A DNA stretch of 64,000 nt, from the NCBI RefSeq assembly GCF_018219155.1, contig NZ_CP056123.1, positions 1,807,505 to 1,871,504 of the forward strand, read 5' to 3'. The position numbers and the translations under genes are program-made. The notes under the pieces were generated by a model that had not been told where the DNA came from, ran no database searches, and saw only the letters and a program-made list of their open reading frames with translations. Positions 16,542-25,804 of this stretch are shown one piece after another (position 1 is the stretch's first letter; each line of letters starts with the position of its first letter). The DNA is from Moritella sp. 24 (GTDB taxonomy: Bacteria > Pseudomonadota > Gammaproteobacteria > Enterobacterales > Moritellaceae).

Positions 16542-17182
16542 ATAATGTCTAACGTCAGCGTCTAAATTTAAGCCCGTTTGATAAACAAAACCATTCAATC
16601 TGATAGCCTTACCTGATTAATCAACATTAAACAGGTGTTTTAATTGTGGAATCCTTATTTTTAGGGTAGTAAAACTTAACCTCTATTGCTGTAAAAATAG
16701 CCATAAATCACAAAAGAAAATGATAATAAGTAAAATAATTACACTTTATAATAAAAAGTCACTACTTATGCCTATTTAATTCATGGTGCCATATTTGAAA
16801 TATTATGACACTTTGATATGTTTTCTAGTTTCAATCGAAATGCTCCCGCCTTGGTGATGTAAATCATTGAAGATTAAACCAATTTAATCTTGTCAATCCT
16901 ACTTCAAAGATGCTTTAATCCGAGATAGATAATTATTTATTTTATGCAAAATCCTTATTTTAGATTCTAATTTCCAATTAAAATGAGGTAAGTTAGGATA
17001 AATTGTTGTTGCGTTAAGTCACATTTTTGTGAACAATCGTTAGTGACAAATGACTCACTTCATTTTTATTATGAATGGGTTAAATACGATATTTTGTACT
17101 GATGCTTCTCCGTACCTCATGCTATATGGGATACACATGGAACGTAGTATTTTATCTTTGATGTTGAAACAGACAGGAACAG
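16542..17182. other. 641-bp intergenic region upstream of pntAB
   Basis: No convincing gene is present. The stretch is very AT-rich and holds an FNR-like site, GTGAT-GTAA-ATCAT at 16854-16867 (8 of 10 consensus bases). A perfect inverted repeat follows at 16870-16891. A further near-symmetric stretch, TCACATTTTTGTGA, lies near 17020. The length and the motifs suggest that pntAB has a long, regulated promoter region. Confidence 0.5.
16870..16891. repeat. Perfect 9-bp inverted repeat upstream of pntA
   Basis: AAGATTAAA (16870-16878), spacer CCAA and TTTAATCTT (16883-16891) are exact reverse complements. With A/T-rich arms and a 4-base spacer it looks more like an operator than a terminator. 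It sits 3 bp from an FNR-like motif. Confidence 0.55.
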
Positions 17183-18727
17183 ATGATGCAAATAGGTATA
17201 CCAAGAGAGAGCCTCAAAGGTGAAACTCGAGTTGCTGCAACGCCAGCAACGGTTGAGCAGTTACAGAAACTAGGCTTTTCTGTATTGGTTGAAAGCAATG
17301 CAGGTCAATTAGCAAGTTTCAGTGACGCTACTTTTGAAGCAGCGGGTGCGACGATATCAGAAGATGCCAAACAAGTTTGGGCTTCTGACATTGTACTTAA
17401 AGTAAATGCGCCAGCAAATGACAAAGAAATTAAGCTTTTACAAAAAGGCACTTCATTAATCAGCTTTATTTGGCCAGCCCAAAATGAAGCACTTTTAGAG
17501 AAGCTTGCAAAACGTGAAATTAACGTTTTAGCAATGGACTCTGTGCCACGTATTTCACGCTCACAGTCACTTGATGCATTAAGCTCAATGGCTAATATCG
17601 CCGGTTACCGTGCGGTTATTGAATCTGCAAATGAGTTTGGCCGTTTCTTTACGGGTCAGATCACTGCCGCTGGTAAAGTGCCACCTGCAAAAGTACTGAT
17701 TATTGGTGCTGGTGTTGCTGGTCTTGCTGCTGTTGGTGCCGCGGGTAGCCTAGGCGCGATTGTACGTGCTTACGATACGCGTCCAGAAGTAAAAGAACAA
17801 ATTACCAGTATGGGTGCTGAGTTCTTAGAAGTAGATTTTAAAGAGTCTGCTGGTTCTGGTGATGGTTACGCTAAAGTAATGAGTGACGACTATAAGGTTC
17901 ACGAGCAGAAAATGCTTGCAGACCAAGTTGCTGATGCTGACATCGTTATTACCACTGCATTAATTCCAGGTCGTCCTGCGCCACGTCTAATCAGCCAAGA
18001 AATGGTTGATGCGATGAAAGCGGGTAGTGTTATTGTCGATTTAGCGGCTGTGAATGGCGGTAACGTTGAACCAAGTGTTGTTGATAAAGTTATTACGACT
18101 GACGGTGGCGTTAAAGTTATCGGTTACAACGAAATGGCTCGTCGTTTACCTGCACAAGCATCTCAACTTTACGGTACGAACTTAGTTAACCTACTTAAAC
18201 TATTAACACCAGAAAAAGACGGCGAAATAACGATCAATTTTGATGATGTTGTTCAACGTGGTGTGACAGTTGTTAAAGAAGGTGAAATCACTTGGCCTGC
18301 GCCACCTATTCAAGTTTCAGCAGCGCCACAAGCAGCTAAAGCAGAAGAAGTGAAAGAAGCGCCAGCTAAGCCTGAGAAGAAAAAAACAGGTATCTACAAA
18401 GCGCTATTAGCGGGTGGCGGTATCTGGGCATATTCAGCATTAGCAAGTTATGTACCTGCTGAATTCTTAAATCACTTAATGGTATTCGCACTGGCTTGTG
18501 TGATTGGTTATTACCTGATTTGGGATGTTGCAGCGTCACTACATACGCCGCTGATGAGTGTAACTAATGCTATTTCAGGTATTGTTATCCTTGGTGCTTT
18601 CTTCCAAATGGGTGCAGAGAGTGGTCTCGTTACCTTACTCGCATTCCTAGGCACATTTATTGCCACTATCAACATCGCCGGTGGTTTTGCCGTTACTGAG
18701 CGTATGCTGAAAATGTTCCGTAAATAA
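17183..18727 (+). CDS. pntA: NAD(P) transhydrogenase, alpha subunit
   Basis: PntA is the alpha subunit of the proton-translocating transhydrogenase in the inner membrane, which uses proton flow to reduce NADP+ with NADH. Domain I (about 1-385) binds NAD(H): the start is [18 protein letters not shown], the [17 protein letters not shown] block is present, and the glycine loop [14 protein letters not shown] lies near residue 176. A charged Lys/Glu/Ala linker (about 370-400) leads to four membrane helices at the C-terminus. Length 514 aa is as in E. coli. Start choice between adjacent ATGs (17183/17186) is open; AGGA precedes both. pntB follows after 11 bp. Confidence 0.96.
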   Translation: MMQIGIPRESLKGETRVAATPATVEQLQKLGFSVLVESNAGQLASFSDATFEAAGATISEDAKQVWASDIVLKVNAPANDKEIKLLQKGTSLISFIWPAQNEALLEKLAKREINVLAMDSVPRISRSQSLDALSSMANIAGYRAVIESANEFGRFFTGQITAAGKVPPAKVLIIGAGVAGLAAVGAAGSLGAIVRAYDTRPEVKEQITSMGAEFLEVDFKESAGSGDGYAKVMSDDYKVHEQKMLADQVADADIVITTALIPGRPAPRLISQEMVDAMKAGSVIVDLAAVNGGNVEPSVVDKVITTDGGVKVIGYNEMARRLPAQASQLYGTNLVNLLKLLTPEKDGEITINFDDVVQRGVTVVKEGEITWPAPPIQVSAAPQAAKAEEVKEAPAKPEKKKTGIYKALLAGGGIWAYSALASYVPAEFLNHLMVFALACVIGYYLIWDVAASLHTPLMSVTNAISGIVILGAFFQMGAESGLVTLLAFLGTFIATINIAGGFAVTERMLKMFRK

Positions 18728-18738
18728 GGATTTTTATA

Positions 18739-20274
18739 ATGTCTCAAGAATCAATTGAAGCTGCTCAAACTGCTATCGATGCAGCGCAAGCGGCAGTAGA
18801 CGCAGCAACACAAGCAGCGTTAGTGGCACAAACAGCAGTAGTAGAACAAGCGCCTGTCGTTGTTGAAGCTGTAAAAGAAGTCGCAGTGGCAACAAACGGT
18901 AAAGGTATTTTAGAAGCGGCTTATATCGCTGCTGCCGTACTTTTCGTACTTGCTCTTGCTGCACTATCAAAGCAAGACACAGCACAGAAAGGTATTTACG
19001 TTGGTATTCTAGGTATGGTGGTAGCGGTTGTTGCTACACTATTTAGTAGCGACGTGACAAATATCGGTTATATCATTGCGGCTATGCTTGCTGGTGGTGC
19101 ATTTGGTGTACGCTGGGCAAACAAAGTTGAAATGACTGAAATGCCAGAAATGGTTGCGATCCTAAACAGCTTCGGTGGTTTAGCAGCAGTATTTATCGGT
19201 TATAACAGTTATATCGAACACGGTATTACAGAACCAGTAATGTTAAGTATTCACTTAACGTTGATCTTCCTGGGTGTATTCATCGGTATCGTTACATTTG
19301 TTGGTTCATTAATCGCTTGGGGTAAATTAAACGGTCGAGTTAAATCGAGCGCGTTAATGTTACCACACCGCCATAAAATGAACTTAGTTGCCTTACTTGC
19401 TACTGTTTACCTATTATTCTCGTTTGTTGGTGCTGGCTTTGAAGGCAACACAACTGCGTTAGTATTAATGAGCCTTATCGCAATCGTATTTGGTGCGCAT
19501 TTAGTACTATCAATTGGTGGCGCAGATATGCCAGTTGTTGTATCTATGCTTAACTCTTATTCTGGTTGGGCTGGTGCGGCTACAGGTCTTATCTTAGGTA
19601 ATGATCTGTTAATCGTAACGGGTGCGTTAGTTGGTTCTTCTGGTGCAATCTTAAGTTATGTAATGTGTAAAGCGATGAACCGTTCGTTTATCTCTGTTAT
19701 TGCTGGCGGCTTCGGTAACGATGTTGCAGCACCAACAGGTGATGAAGAGCAAGGTGTTCACGTTGAAACATCTGCAGCTGAAGTTGCTGAAATGCTAATG
19801 GGTTCTAAACGTGTAATCATCACTCCTGGTTATGGTATGGCTGTTGCTCAAGCACAGTATCCTGTATTTGCAATCACGAAGAAATTACGTGAAGCAGGTG
19901 TTGATGTTCGTTTTGGTATTCACCCTGTAGCGGGTCGTTTACCAGGTCACATGAACGTATTACTTGCTGAAGCAAAAGTACCTTACGATATCGTATTAGA
20001 AATGGATGAAATCAACGATGATTTCAACGAAACTGATACTGTACTTGTAATCGGTGCGAATGATACGGTTAACCCTGCAGCGAAAGAAGAAAACTCGCCA
20101 ATCTCAGGTATGCCTGTACTAGAAGTATGGAATGCAACGAACGTTGTTGTATTCAAACGTAGTATGGCGACTGGTTATGCTGGTGTTCAAAACCCATTAT
20201 TCTTCAAAGAAAATACAACGATGCTATTTGGCGATGCTAAAGAAAGCGTAGAAGAAATCTTCAAAGCAATGTAA
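18739..20274 (+). CDS. pntB: NAD(P) transhydrogenase, beta subunit, with N-terminal extension
   Basis: PntB supplies the membrane domain (about nine helices, residues 55-310) and the NADP(H)-binding domain III (from about 340). Domain III shows the [12 protein letters not shown] fingerprint, the loop [14 protein letters not shown] and [11 protein letters not shown]. coli PntB begins at the position of residue 54 here. The first 53 residues are an extra Ala/Val/Gln-rich segment ([18 protein letters not shown]) predicted to be helical. AAGGA lies 9 bases or so before the ATG, so the extension is translated from the only good start. It is the second gene of the pntAB operon and is followed by a strong terminator. 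Confidence 0.95.
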   Translation: MSQESIEAAQTAIDAAQAAVDAATQAALVAQTAVVEQAPVVVEAVKEVAVATNGKGILEAAYIAAAVLFVLALAALSKQDTAQKGIYVGILGMVVAVVATLFSSDVTNIGYIIAAMLAGGAFGVRWANKVEMTEMPEMVAILNSFGGLAAVFIGYNSYIEHGITEPVMLSIHLTLIFLGVFIGIVTFVGSLIAWGKLNGRVKSSALMLPHRHKMNLVALLATVYLLFSFVGAGFEGNTTALVLMSLIAIVFGAHLVLSIGGADMPVVVSMLNSYSGWAGAATGLILGNDLLIVTGALVGSSGAILSYVMCKAMNRSFISVIAGGFGNDVAAPTGDEEQGVHVETSAAEVAEMLMGSKRVIITPGYGMAVAQAQYPVFAITKKLREAGVDVRFGIHPVAGRLPGHMNVLLAEAKVPYDIVLEMDEINDDFNETDTVLVIGANDTVNPAAKEENSPISGMPVLEVWNATNVVVFKRSMATGYAGVQNPLFFKENTTMLFGDAKESVEEIFKAM

Positions 20275-20322
20275 TTGCTTTGTAAGTATCGGTTAAATGA
20301 TACAAGATTTTTTGAATGACGA

Positions 20323-20347
20323 AGGAGCCGAAAGGCTCCTTTTTTTA
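20323..20347 (+). terminator. Rho-independent terminator of pntAB
   Basis: AGGAGCC (20323-20329), a GAAA tetraloop, and GGCTCCT (20334-20340) are followed directly by a run of T. This is a textbook terminator 49 bp past pntB. Confidence 0.93.
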
Positions 20348-20500
20348 TTTTATAATTAATGACAATTTGTCTGCCTAATTATTTTTTATATCTCAGCTAT
20401 TTTTTCGTCACATTGCTATTAATTTAGGGATTGTGATGGTATAAATAAGTGAAATGTTAGGTTTAATACGTAGTTTAATTACAAACAGATAGGGAATACC

Positions 20501-21691
20501 ATGTTTGAGAAAATCGTTACAGCAGCAGCAGATCCAATCTTAGGTTTAACTGAAGCATTTGCTAAAGATCCACGCACTGAAAAAATCAATTTAGGCGTAG
20601 GCATTTATAAAGATGAAACAGGTCAAACACCTATCCTAAAATCAGTTAAATTAGCAGAACAAAAGCTAATTAATGAAGAAAAAAGTAAAAGTTACTTGAG
20701 TATTGAAGGCCATAAAGCATATGCGTCTGCAGTACAAAAACTATTATTTGGTGCAGATAGCGAAGTTGTAACATCACAGCGCGCAATCACAGCACAAGCA
20801 CCGGGTGGTACTGGTGCACTACGTACAGCTGCCGATTTTATCAAAAGCCATTTAACAAGTGATCGTATTTGGGTAAGTAACCCAACATGGGCGAATCACG
20901 GTAATGTATTCAATACCGCTGGTCTAGAAGTAAAACAGTATGCTTATTATGATGCAGAAACACGCGGTTTAGATTTCAACGCTATGCTGGCTTCTTTGGC
21001 TGAAGCTGAAGCGGGTGATGTTGTTCTTTTCCATGGTTGCTGCCATAACCCAACTGGTATTGATCCAACACTTGAGCAGTGGACTACACTTGCACAACTG
21101 TGTGCGAACAAAAAATTACTTCCTTTGTTTGATTTTGCATACCAAGGTTTTGCAACAGGCGTTGAAGAAGATGCTGCAGGCCTACGCGTATTCGCAAAAC
21201 ATTGTGAAGAACTGTTAGTTGCAAACTCATTCTCTAAAAACTTTGGTTTATATAATGAACGTGTTGGTGGTTTAACACTGGTTGCTAAAGATCAAGATGT
21301 TGCTACTGCGGCATTCAGTCAAATTAAATCAGGTATTCGTGCAAACTACTCTAATCCACCTGCACATGGTGCGGCAGTTGTTGCGATTATTCTTGATAAT
21401 GAAGAATTACGTCAACAGTGGGTTGAAGAAGTTGCTGTAATGCGTGTTCGTATTCATGAAATGCGCGAACTATTTGTTGCGACATTAGCTGAAATGGGTG
21501 TTACTGGCGATTACAGCTTTATCGCACGTCAAAACGGTATGTTCTCATTCTCTGGTTTAACGAAAGAACAGGTTGCTACATTAAAAGATGAGCATGCTGT
21601 TTATATCGTTGGTTCAGGCCGTATCAGTGTTGCTGGTATGACTAAAACGAACATGCAGCCTTTATGTAAAGCGATTGCAGCCGTACTTTAA
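20501..21691 (+). CDS. aspC: Aspartate aminotransferase
   Basis: AspC is the PLP enzyme that interconverts aspartate/2-oxoglutarate and oxaloacetate/glutamate in the cytosol. It has 396 aa, the E. coli length, with near-identical blocks: [57 protein letters not shown] and the PLP-lysine motif [15 protein letters not shown]. The substrate-carboxylate Arg lies in [15 protein letters not shown] precedes the ATG by 6 bases. It is a single-gene unit with its own UUCG-capped terminator. TyrB-type substrate breadth cannot be excluded from sequence, but AspC fits best. Confidence 0.93.
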   Translation: MFEKIVTAAADPILGLTEAFAKDPRTEKINLGVGIYKDETGQTPILKSVKLAEQKLINEEKSKSYLSIEGHKAYASAVQKLLFGADSEVVTSQRAITAQAPGGTGALRTAADFIKSHLTSDRIWVSNPTWANHGNVFNTAGLEVKQYAYYDAETRGLDFNAMLASLAEAEAGDVVLFHGCCHNPTGIDPTLEQWTTLAQLCANKKLLPLFDFAYQGFATGVEEDAAGLRVFAKHCEELLVANSFSKNFGLYNERVGGLTLVAKDQDVATAAFSQIKSGIRANYSNPPAHGAAVVAIILDNEELRQQWVEEVAVMRVRIHEMRELFVATLAEMGVTGDYSFIARQNGMFSFSGLTKEQVATLKDEHAVYIVGSGRISVAGMTKTNMQPLCKAIAAVL

Positions 21692-21725
21692 TCATTAAAA
21701 TGTGATTAGAGTTGGTCATGATGAA

Positions 21726-21749
21726 ATGAGTGCTTCGGCACTCATTTTT
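21726..21749 (+). terminator. Rho-independent terminator of aspC
   Basis: ATGAGTGC (21726-21733), a TTCG tetraloop and GCACTCAT (21738-21745) are followed by TTTT. Confidence 0.92.
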
Positions 21750-22104
21750 GTTTCTGGAATATGAAATGGCACTGAAGCCCTTGGTTCATGAATAAAAGTA
21801 CTATACCGATAGGTCTATTATTCGCAGTGCAGAAGACGTTACAGAGTTGTTTATATGATGGTTGGATGTGCATAAATAGAGTGAGTATTATGAAAGCTAA
21901 AGATCTGATGTTATTAAAGTATTGCCTATCTGGTTACTTTTGGTTTGTTTAGCTGTAAATAACACCTATTGTGATTTATTTAACTTGTGACACCTCGTTC
22001 TGTTTATGTTTTATATCAACAAAAATGCAATATTTTAAATTAAAAGTTGTACCTAGATCACAAAACGTGTAAATTGCCGCAATCTTTGTAACTTTGAGGC
22101 AAAA
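21750..22104. other. Intergenic region between aspC and the first OxlT-like gene
   Basis: I see no solid gene. A 20-codon open frame at 21890-21952 (starting MKAKDLMLL) has only a weak ribosome site and is not called. The functional content seems to be the promoter of the first transporter, including the 37-bp box at 22039-22075 listed separately. Confidence 0.45.
22039..22075 (+). promoter_or_regulatory. Conserved upstream box, copy 1 (OxlT-like gene A)
   Basis: This 37-bp segment, with core GTTGTACCTAGATCACAA, is repeated upstream of the neighbouring paralog with 36 of 37 bases identical. It lies at the same distance from the start codon (29 bases from box end to ATG). The sequence between box and ATG has diverged, so the box seems to be under selection. 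TTGT...ACAA symmetry suggests a regulator site overlapping the promoter. Confidence 0.7.
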
Positions 22105-23331
22105 ATGAGTAATAAACCACTTCAAATCCTATTAGCTGGTATAGGCATAAACTTAACAATCGGTATCTTATACGCGTGGGGTGTTTTCACTGTACCTCTA
22201 GCAGAAGCGTTAAATGTAGATGCTACTGATGTAAAAGCACCATACAAAATCGCTGTTTTCACATTTGCTACTTGTTTACTTATTGCTGGTATCTTACAAG
22301 ACAAGATTGGTCCACAAAAAGTGGCTATGCTTGGTGTTACTCTAGTTGGTATTGGTCTTATTGCTTCAGGTTACACTACGACTTTAGTAGAACTTGAATT
22401 TACCTTCGGTGGTATTGTTGGTGCCGGTATCGGTTTCTCATACGCATGTATTAGCCCAAGTGCTATGAAATGGTGGCCTAAAGGTAAAAAAGGTTTAGTA
22501 AGTGGTCTAACTGCTGGTGGTTTCGGACTTGCATCTGTATACCTAGCACCATTATCTACAAGCCTTATTGAAAACTACGGTATCTACGATACATTCAAAA
22601 TCTTAGGTGCTGGCCTACTAGTAATTGCTATCCCATTAGCATCACTGCTTGTTGCTCCACCTGCTGGTTATGTTGCTGACCCATCTGAAGCGAAAGCGAC
22701 AGCGTCAAGCGATGACATCAACCTTACTTGGCAACAAATGCTGAAAACACGTCAATTTTACCAGTTATGGGTAATGTTCATGGTTTCAGCTGCTGCAGGT
22801 ATCATGCTTATCGGTAGTATTGGTAACATCAGTAAATCAATTGGCCTAACATCAGAGCAAATTGCATTCAGTGTTGTATTACTTGCTATCTTCAATACGG
22901 GTGGTCGTGTTGTTGGTGGTTTAGTTTCTGACAAGATTGGTCGTATTAACACACTTGCATTAGTATTCTTACTGCAAGCGGCTAACATGGCATTCTTCAC
23001 TACAATTACAACGCAAATACCTCTTATGGTAGCAATTGCAATTGGTGCTATGTCATACGGTGCACTACTAAGTGTATTCCCAACGATTACTGCTGATAAC
23101 TACGGTCTAAAAACTTACGGCACTAACTTCGGTATCCTTTATTCTTCATGGGGTGTATCTGGTTTCTTCGGTGGTTTCTTAGCAACTGTTGCTGGTTCTA
23201 CTAACAATACTTATTTTGCTTTCGCAGCATTATTAGTTGCAGTTACTGTAATCGCATTCTTCACTAAGCCTGTTGATAAAGCAGCTGTTTTAGCGAAAGA
23301 AGCAAACAAATTAAAAACAGCTAAAGCTTAA
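22105..23331 (+). CDS. OxlT/OFA-family major facilitator transporter, copy A
   Basis: This is a 12-helix inner-membrane MFS carrier of the oxalate:formate antiporter (OFA) family, which exchanges small carboxylates. It has 408 aa. Blocks typical of the family are GILYAWGVF in helix 1, ACISPSAMKWWP, KGLVSGLTAGGFG near residue 140, and NTGGRVVGGLVSDKIGR near 270. The last 20 residues are a short Lys/Ala-rich cytoplasmic tail. GAGG precedes the ATG. A second paralog follows 257 bp downstream with about three quarters or more identity, evidently a tandem duplication. The substrate (oxalate, formate, pyruvate or another acid) cannot be read. Confidence 0.88.
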   Translation: MSNKPLQILLAGIGINLTIGILYAWGVFTVPLAEALNVDATDVKAPYKIAVFTFATCLLIAGILQDKIGPQKVAMLGVTLVGIGLIASGYTTTLVELEFTFGGIVGAGIGFSYACISPSAMKWWPKGKKGLVSGLTAGGFGLASVYLAPLSTSLIENYGIYDTFKILGAGLLVIAIPLASLLVAPPAGYVADPSEAKATASSDDINLTWQQMLKTRQFYQLWVMFMVSAAAGIMLIGSIGNISKSIGLTSEQIAFSVVLLAIFNTGGRVVGGLVSDKIGRINTLALVFLLQAANMAFFTTITTQIPLMVAIAIGAMSYGALLSVFPTITADNYGLKTYGTNFGILYSSWGVSGFFGGFLATVAGSTNNTYFAFAALLVAVTVIAFFTKPVDKAAVLAKEANKLKTAKA

Positions 23332-23358
23332 TAATTAGCGTTTAATAATTTGTTTTAG

Positions 23359-23392
23359 AGGGATAGTTCAAGTAATTGACTATCCCTTTTTT
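23359..23392 (+). terminator. Rho-independent terminator of OxlT-like gene A
   Basis: GGGATAGT (23360-23367) pairs with ACTATCCC (23379-23386), followed by TTTTTT. The same GGGATAG/CTATCCC stem recurs after copy B. Confidence 0.88.
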
Positions 23393-23522
23393 GATCTTAA
23401 ATTCCTCGTAGACCGAAATAAATTTATAGCGTCTTTTCCTATGAAAAGACGATTCACATGAAAATGCCAACTAAATAGCATTTATGATTAAAAAAAACCA
23501 TATTAAACAAGGTATATTTTTA

Positions 23523-23559
23523 ATTAAAAGTTGTACCTAGATCACAACACGTGTAAATT
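23523..23559 (+). promoter_or_regulatory. Conserved upstream box, copy 2 (OxlT-like gene B)
   Basis: It is identical to the 22039-22075 box at 36 of 37 positions and again ends 29 bases before the ATG. The intervening leader differs from that of copy A. Confidence 0.7.
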
Positions 23560-23588
23560 TCTTCCATCGGCTTGATCTTGAGTACAAA

Positions 23589-24767
23589 ATGACTAATAAA
23601 CCACTGCAAATCTTATTAACAGGCATAGGCATAAACTTAACAATCGGTATTCTCTATGCGTGGGGTGTTTTTAGTGAACCTCTAGCTGAAGCGTTAAATC
23701 TGGATGCAACCGATATCGAATCCCCGTACAAAATCTCTGTTTTCACATTTGCTACTTGTTTACTGCTTGCAGGTATATTGCAAGACAAGACTGGCCCTAA
23801 AAAAGTAACCATGTTTGGTGTGTCTCTTGTTGGTCTTGGACTTATTGCCTCTGGTTATACAACGACGTTAGCTGAACTTAAATTTACCTTTGGTGGCATT
23901 GTTGGTGCAGGAATGGGGTTCGCATACGCATGCATTAGTCCAAGTGCGATGAAATGGTGGCCAACAAATAAAAAAGGCCTAGTCAGTGGCTTAACTGCGG
24001 GCGGTTTTGCAATGGCTGCTGTATATCTCGCGCCATTATCTACAACCTTAATTGAACATTATGGTATCTACGACACATTTAAGATATTAGGTGCTGGTGT
24101 ATTAACTATTATTCCATTAGCGTCCCAGCTTGCGGATCCCCCTACTGATTACAGTGCTGAATCATTAGAGGCTAATGCAGGGATATCAAGTGATCATATC
24201 AACCTTAGCTGGCAACAAATGCTGGAAACACCTCAATTCTACCAATTATGGATAATGTTTATGGTGTCATCTGCCGCTGGTATTATGCTTATTGGTTCTG
24301 TTGGTAGTATCAGTTCATCAATAGGTTTAACACCAGATCAAATTGCATTCGGTGTTGTTTTACTTGCTATCTTTAACACGGGAGGTCGTGTTGTTGGTGG
24401 TTTGGTTTCTGATCGAATTGGTCGTGTTAATACACTTGCTTTAATATTTATGCTTCAAGCGGGTAATATGGTATTTTTCACTACAATTACAGCTCAAATA
24501 CCACTGATGGTTGGGATTGCGATTGGGGCTATGTCATACGGTGCACTATTCAGTGTATTTCCCCCAATGACTGCTGATAACTACGGGCTAAAAAATTATG
24601 GTACTAACTTCGGTATTCTTTATTCTGCATGGGGTGTATCGGGTTTTTTCGGTGGTTTTTTAACTATGCTTACAGGTACAACTAACAATACTTATGTTGC
24701 TTTTTCGGCACTATTAGTTGCTGTAACTGTGATTGCATTCTTCACTAAGCCTGTAGATAAAGTGTAG
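23589..24767 (+). CDS. OxlT/OFA-family major facilitator transporter, copy B (shortened C-terminus)
   Basis: This is the second copy of the tandem OFA transporters, 392 aa with all 12 helices and the same family blocks (GILYAWGVF, ACISPSAMKWWP, NTGGRVVGGLVSDRIGR). The reading frame stops right after FFTKPVDKV. Beyond the stop the DNA still encodes, in another frame, the tail seen in copy A; a one-base deletion after GATAAAG explains this. The lost tail is cytoplasmic, so transport function may be retained. Compared with copy A, residues in helices 4, 7 and 10 differ conservatively (for example GFAMAAVYL instead of GFGLASVYL), which may alter specificity. Confidence 0.87.
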   Translation: MTNKPLQILLTGIGINLTIGILYAWGVFSEPLAEALNLDATDIESPYKISVFTFATCLLLAGILQDKTGPKKVTMFGVSLVGLGLIASGYTTTLAELKFTFGGIVGAGMGFAYACISPSAMKWWPTNKKGLVSGLTAGGFAMAAVYLAPLSTTLIEHYGIYDTFKILGAGVLTIIPLASQLADPPTDYSAESLEANAGISSDHINLSWQQMLETPQFYQLWIMFMVSSAAGIMLIGSVGSISSSIGLTPDQIAFGVVLLAIFNTGGRVVGGLVSDRIGRVNTLALIFMLQAGNMVFFTTITAQIPLMVGIAIGAMSYGALFSVFPPMTADNYGLKNYGTNFGILYSAWGVSGFFGGFLTMLTGTTNNTYVAFSALLVAVTVIAFFTKPVDKV

Positions 24768-24769
24768 TA

Positions 24770-24811
24770 TTAGCGAAAGAAGCAAATAAATTGAAAACGG
24801 TTAAAGCGTAA
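24770..24811 (+). pseudogene. Out-of-frame remnant of the copy B C-terminal tail
   Basis: Codons 24770-24811 read LAKEANKLKTVKA and a stop, matching the end of copy A at 12 of 13 residues. The frame is shifted relative to the copy B gene by a single-base deletion near 24762-24769. Confidence 0.85.
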
Positions 24812-24846
24812 TTATTAGCATTGATTCATGATTAATTTTCGTCAAA

Positions 24847-24871
24847 GGGATAGCGCTGCAATGACTATCCC
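24847..24871. terminator. Degenerate terminator hairpin after OxlT-like gene B
   Basis: GGGATAG (24847-24853) and CTATCCC (24865-24871) repeat the stem of the copy A terminator, but the plus-strand T run has been lost (CTCTGTG). It lies between converging genes and may now serve mainly the minus-strand barrel gene. Confidence 0.6.
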
Positions 24872-24877
24872 TCTGTG

Positions 24878-25366
24878 TTAGAAGTGAACGTTACCGCCTA
24901 AAGTGAAGTATTTCAAATCAGCTTGGATGACGGTATAGCCTGCTTCAATAGTGAACGCATCATTCAGCTCAATACCAAATAGAATACCGCCTGAGAATCC
25001 CTGATCTTCCCATTTATTTTTATCTGACTTTAATGTTTCTTCTAAATAACCCGCTCTTAACTTGGCATAGTATTGACCTGGTGTGCGGTAAGTGCCGTAG
25101 ATAGCATAAGATTCATATTCCAAATCAACACTGTTTTCATCCATGTCGACAAAAGTACCTTCAAATTCTAGACCAAAGCCACTTTTTTGGATGCCCACAA
25201 GAAAAGTTGCAGGCACTTTAGGATCCAGTTCATCAAAAGCAGTATAAATATAACCTGTTTTAGCACCGAGGTAGAAGTCGACATCACCAGATGTTTTATC
25301 TTCTGCCATGACCGAAGTTGTTGCGATTGCACTGAGTGATAAAATAGCGGGGATTAATTTTTTCAT
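24878..25366 (-). CDS. Small outer-membrane beta-barrel protein
   Basis: A 21-residue signal peptide ends in SVMA before EDKTSG. The mature protein of about 140 residues alternates aromatic/hydrophobic and polar residues in about eight strands (FYLGAKTGYIYTAF, TFLVGIQKSGFGLEFEGTF, YESYAIYGTYR, YYAKLRAGYLEE and so on). It ends in phenylalanine (GNVHF), the usual BAM-recognised terminus of outer-membrane barrels. It resembles OmpA-like eight-stranded barrels without a periplasmic domain. It is a single-gene unit with a 16-bp palindrome about 80 bp upstream. Its role is unknown. Confidence 0.82.
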   Translation of the reverse strand: MKKLIPAILSLSAIATTSVMAEDKTSGDVDFYLGAKTGYIYTAFDELDPKVPATFLVGIQKSGFGLEFEGTFVDMDENSVDLEYESYAIYGTYRTPGQYYAKLRAGYLEETLKSDKNKWEDQGFSGGILFGIELNDAFTIEAGYTVIQADLKYFTLGGNVHF

Positions 25367-25804
25367 CGTTGATCCTTGTTTTATGTGAACTATGACGTGT
25401 TTTTTTAATCATAGTTACAAGAATAGATTTTGCTATAATATCGACCAATAATCAGTTGATTATCTAATAACGAGTCTTATTTTAGTGATACCGATCGACT
25501 GCTTCCAGAGTAATAAAGGCAGATCTAGTAGGGGATATAGGTAATTTATCAACATAATCGATTGTGCTTTCACCTGAAAGTGGTTGAAGTGTTTTTTATT
25601 ATGTTTTTATAGCGAATTAGATAATTAACTTATTGGATTAATACACTATTTAAATGCAGTTATTAACTTACTATCTCATGATTATGGTTGTTATTACAGT
25701 AAATACAATATCGGTTGAAATGCATTTACTATGTTAGTATTCGATCATAGTAACAGATTAGAATGAGTTGTCGTTTTACGGCGGAATGGCAACGAGAGGT
25801 GCTT
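25367..25804. other. Divergent intergenic region between barrel gene and mrcB
   Basis: About 400 bp without a gene. It holds the palindrome at 25448-25463 and several AT-rich stretches suitable as promoters for the two divergent genes. Nothing else is recognisable. Confidence 0.5.
25448..25463. promoter_or_regulatory. Palindrome upstream of the barrel gene
   Basis: ATAATCA-GT-TGATTAT is a perfect 7-bp inverted repeat with a 2-base centre, 82 bp before the barrel start codon. It is compatible with a dimeric regulator site. Confidence 0.45.

Noticed and set aside
21890-21952. 20-codon frame (MKAKDLMLL...) between aspC and the OxlT-like gene
   Set aside because: The ribosome site is weak and it is far from the next gene; too short to support.
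22049-22068. CRP site in the OxlT-like upstream boxes
   Set aside because: TCACA occurs, but the opposite half is TTGTA/TGTAC with wrong spacing for TGTGA-N6-TCACA. I keep it as an unidentified box.
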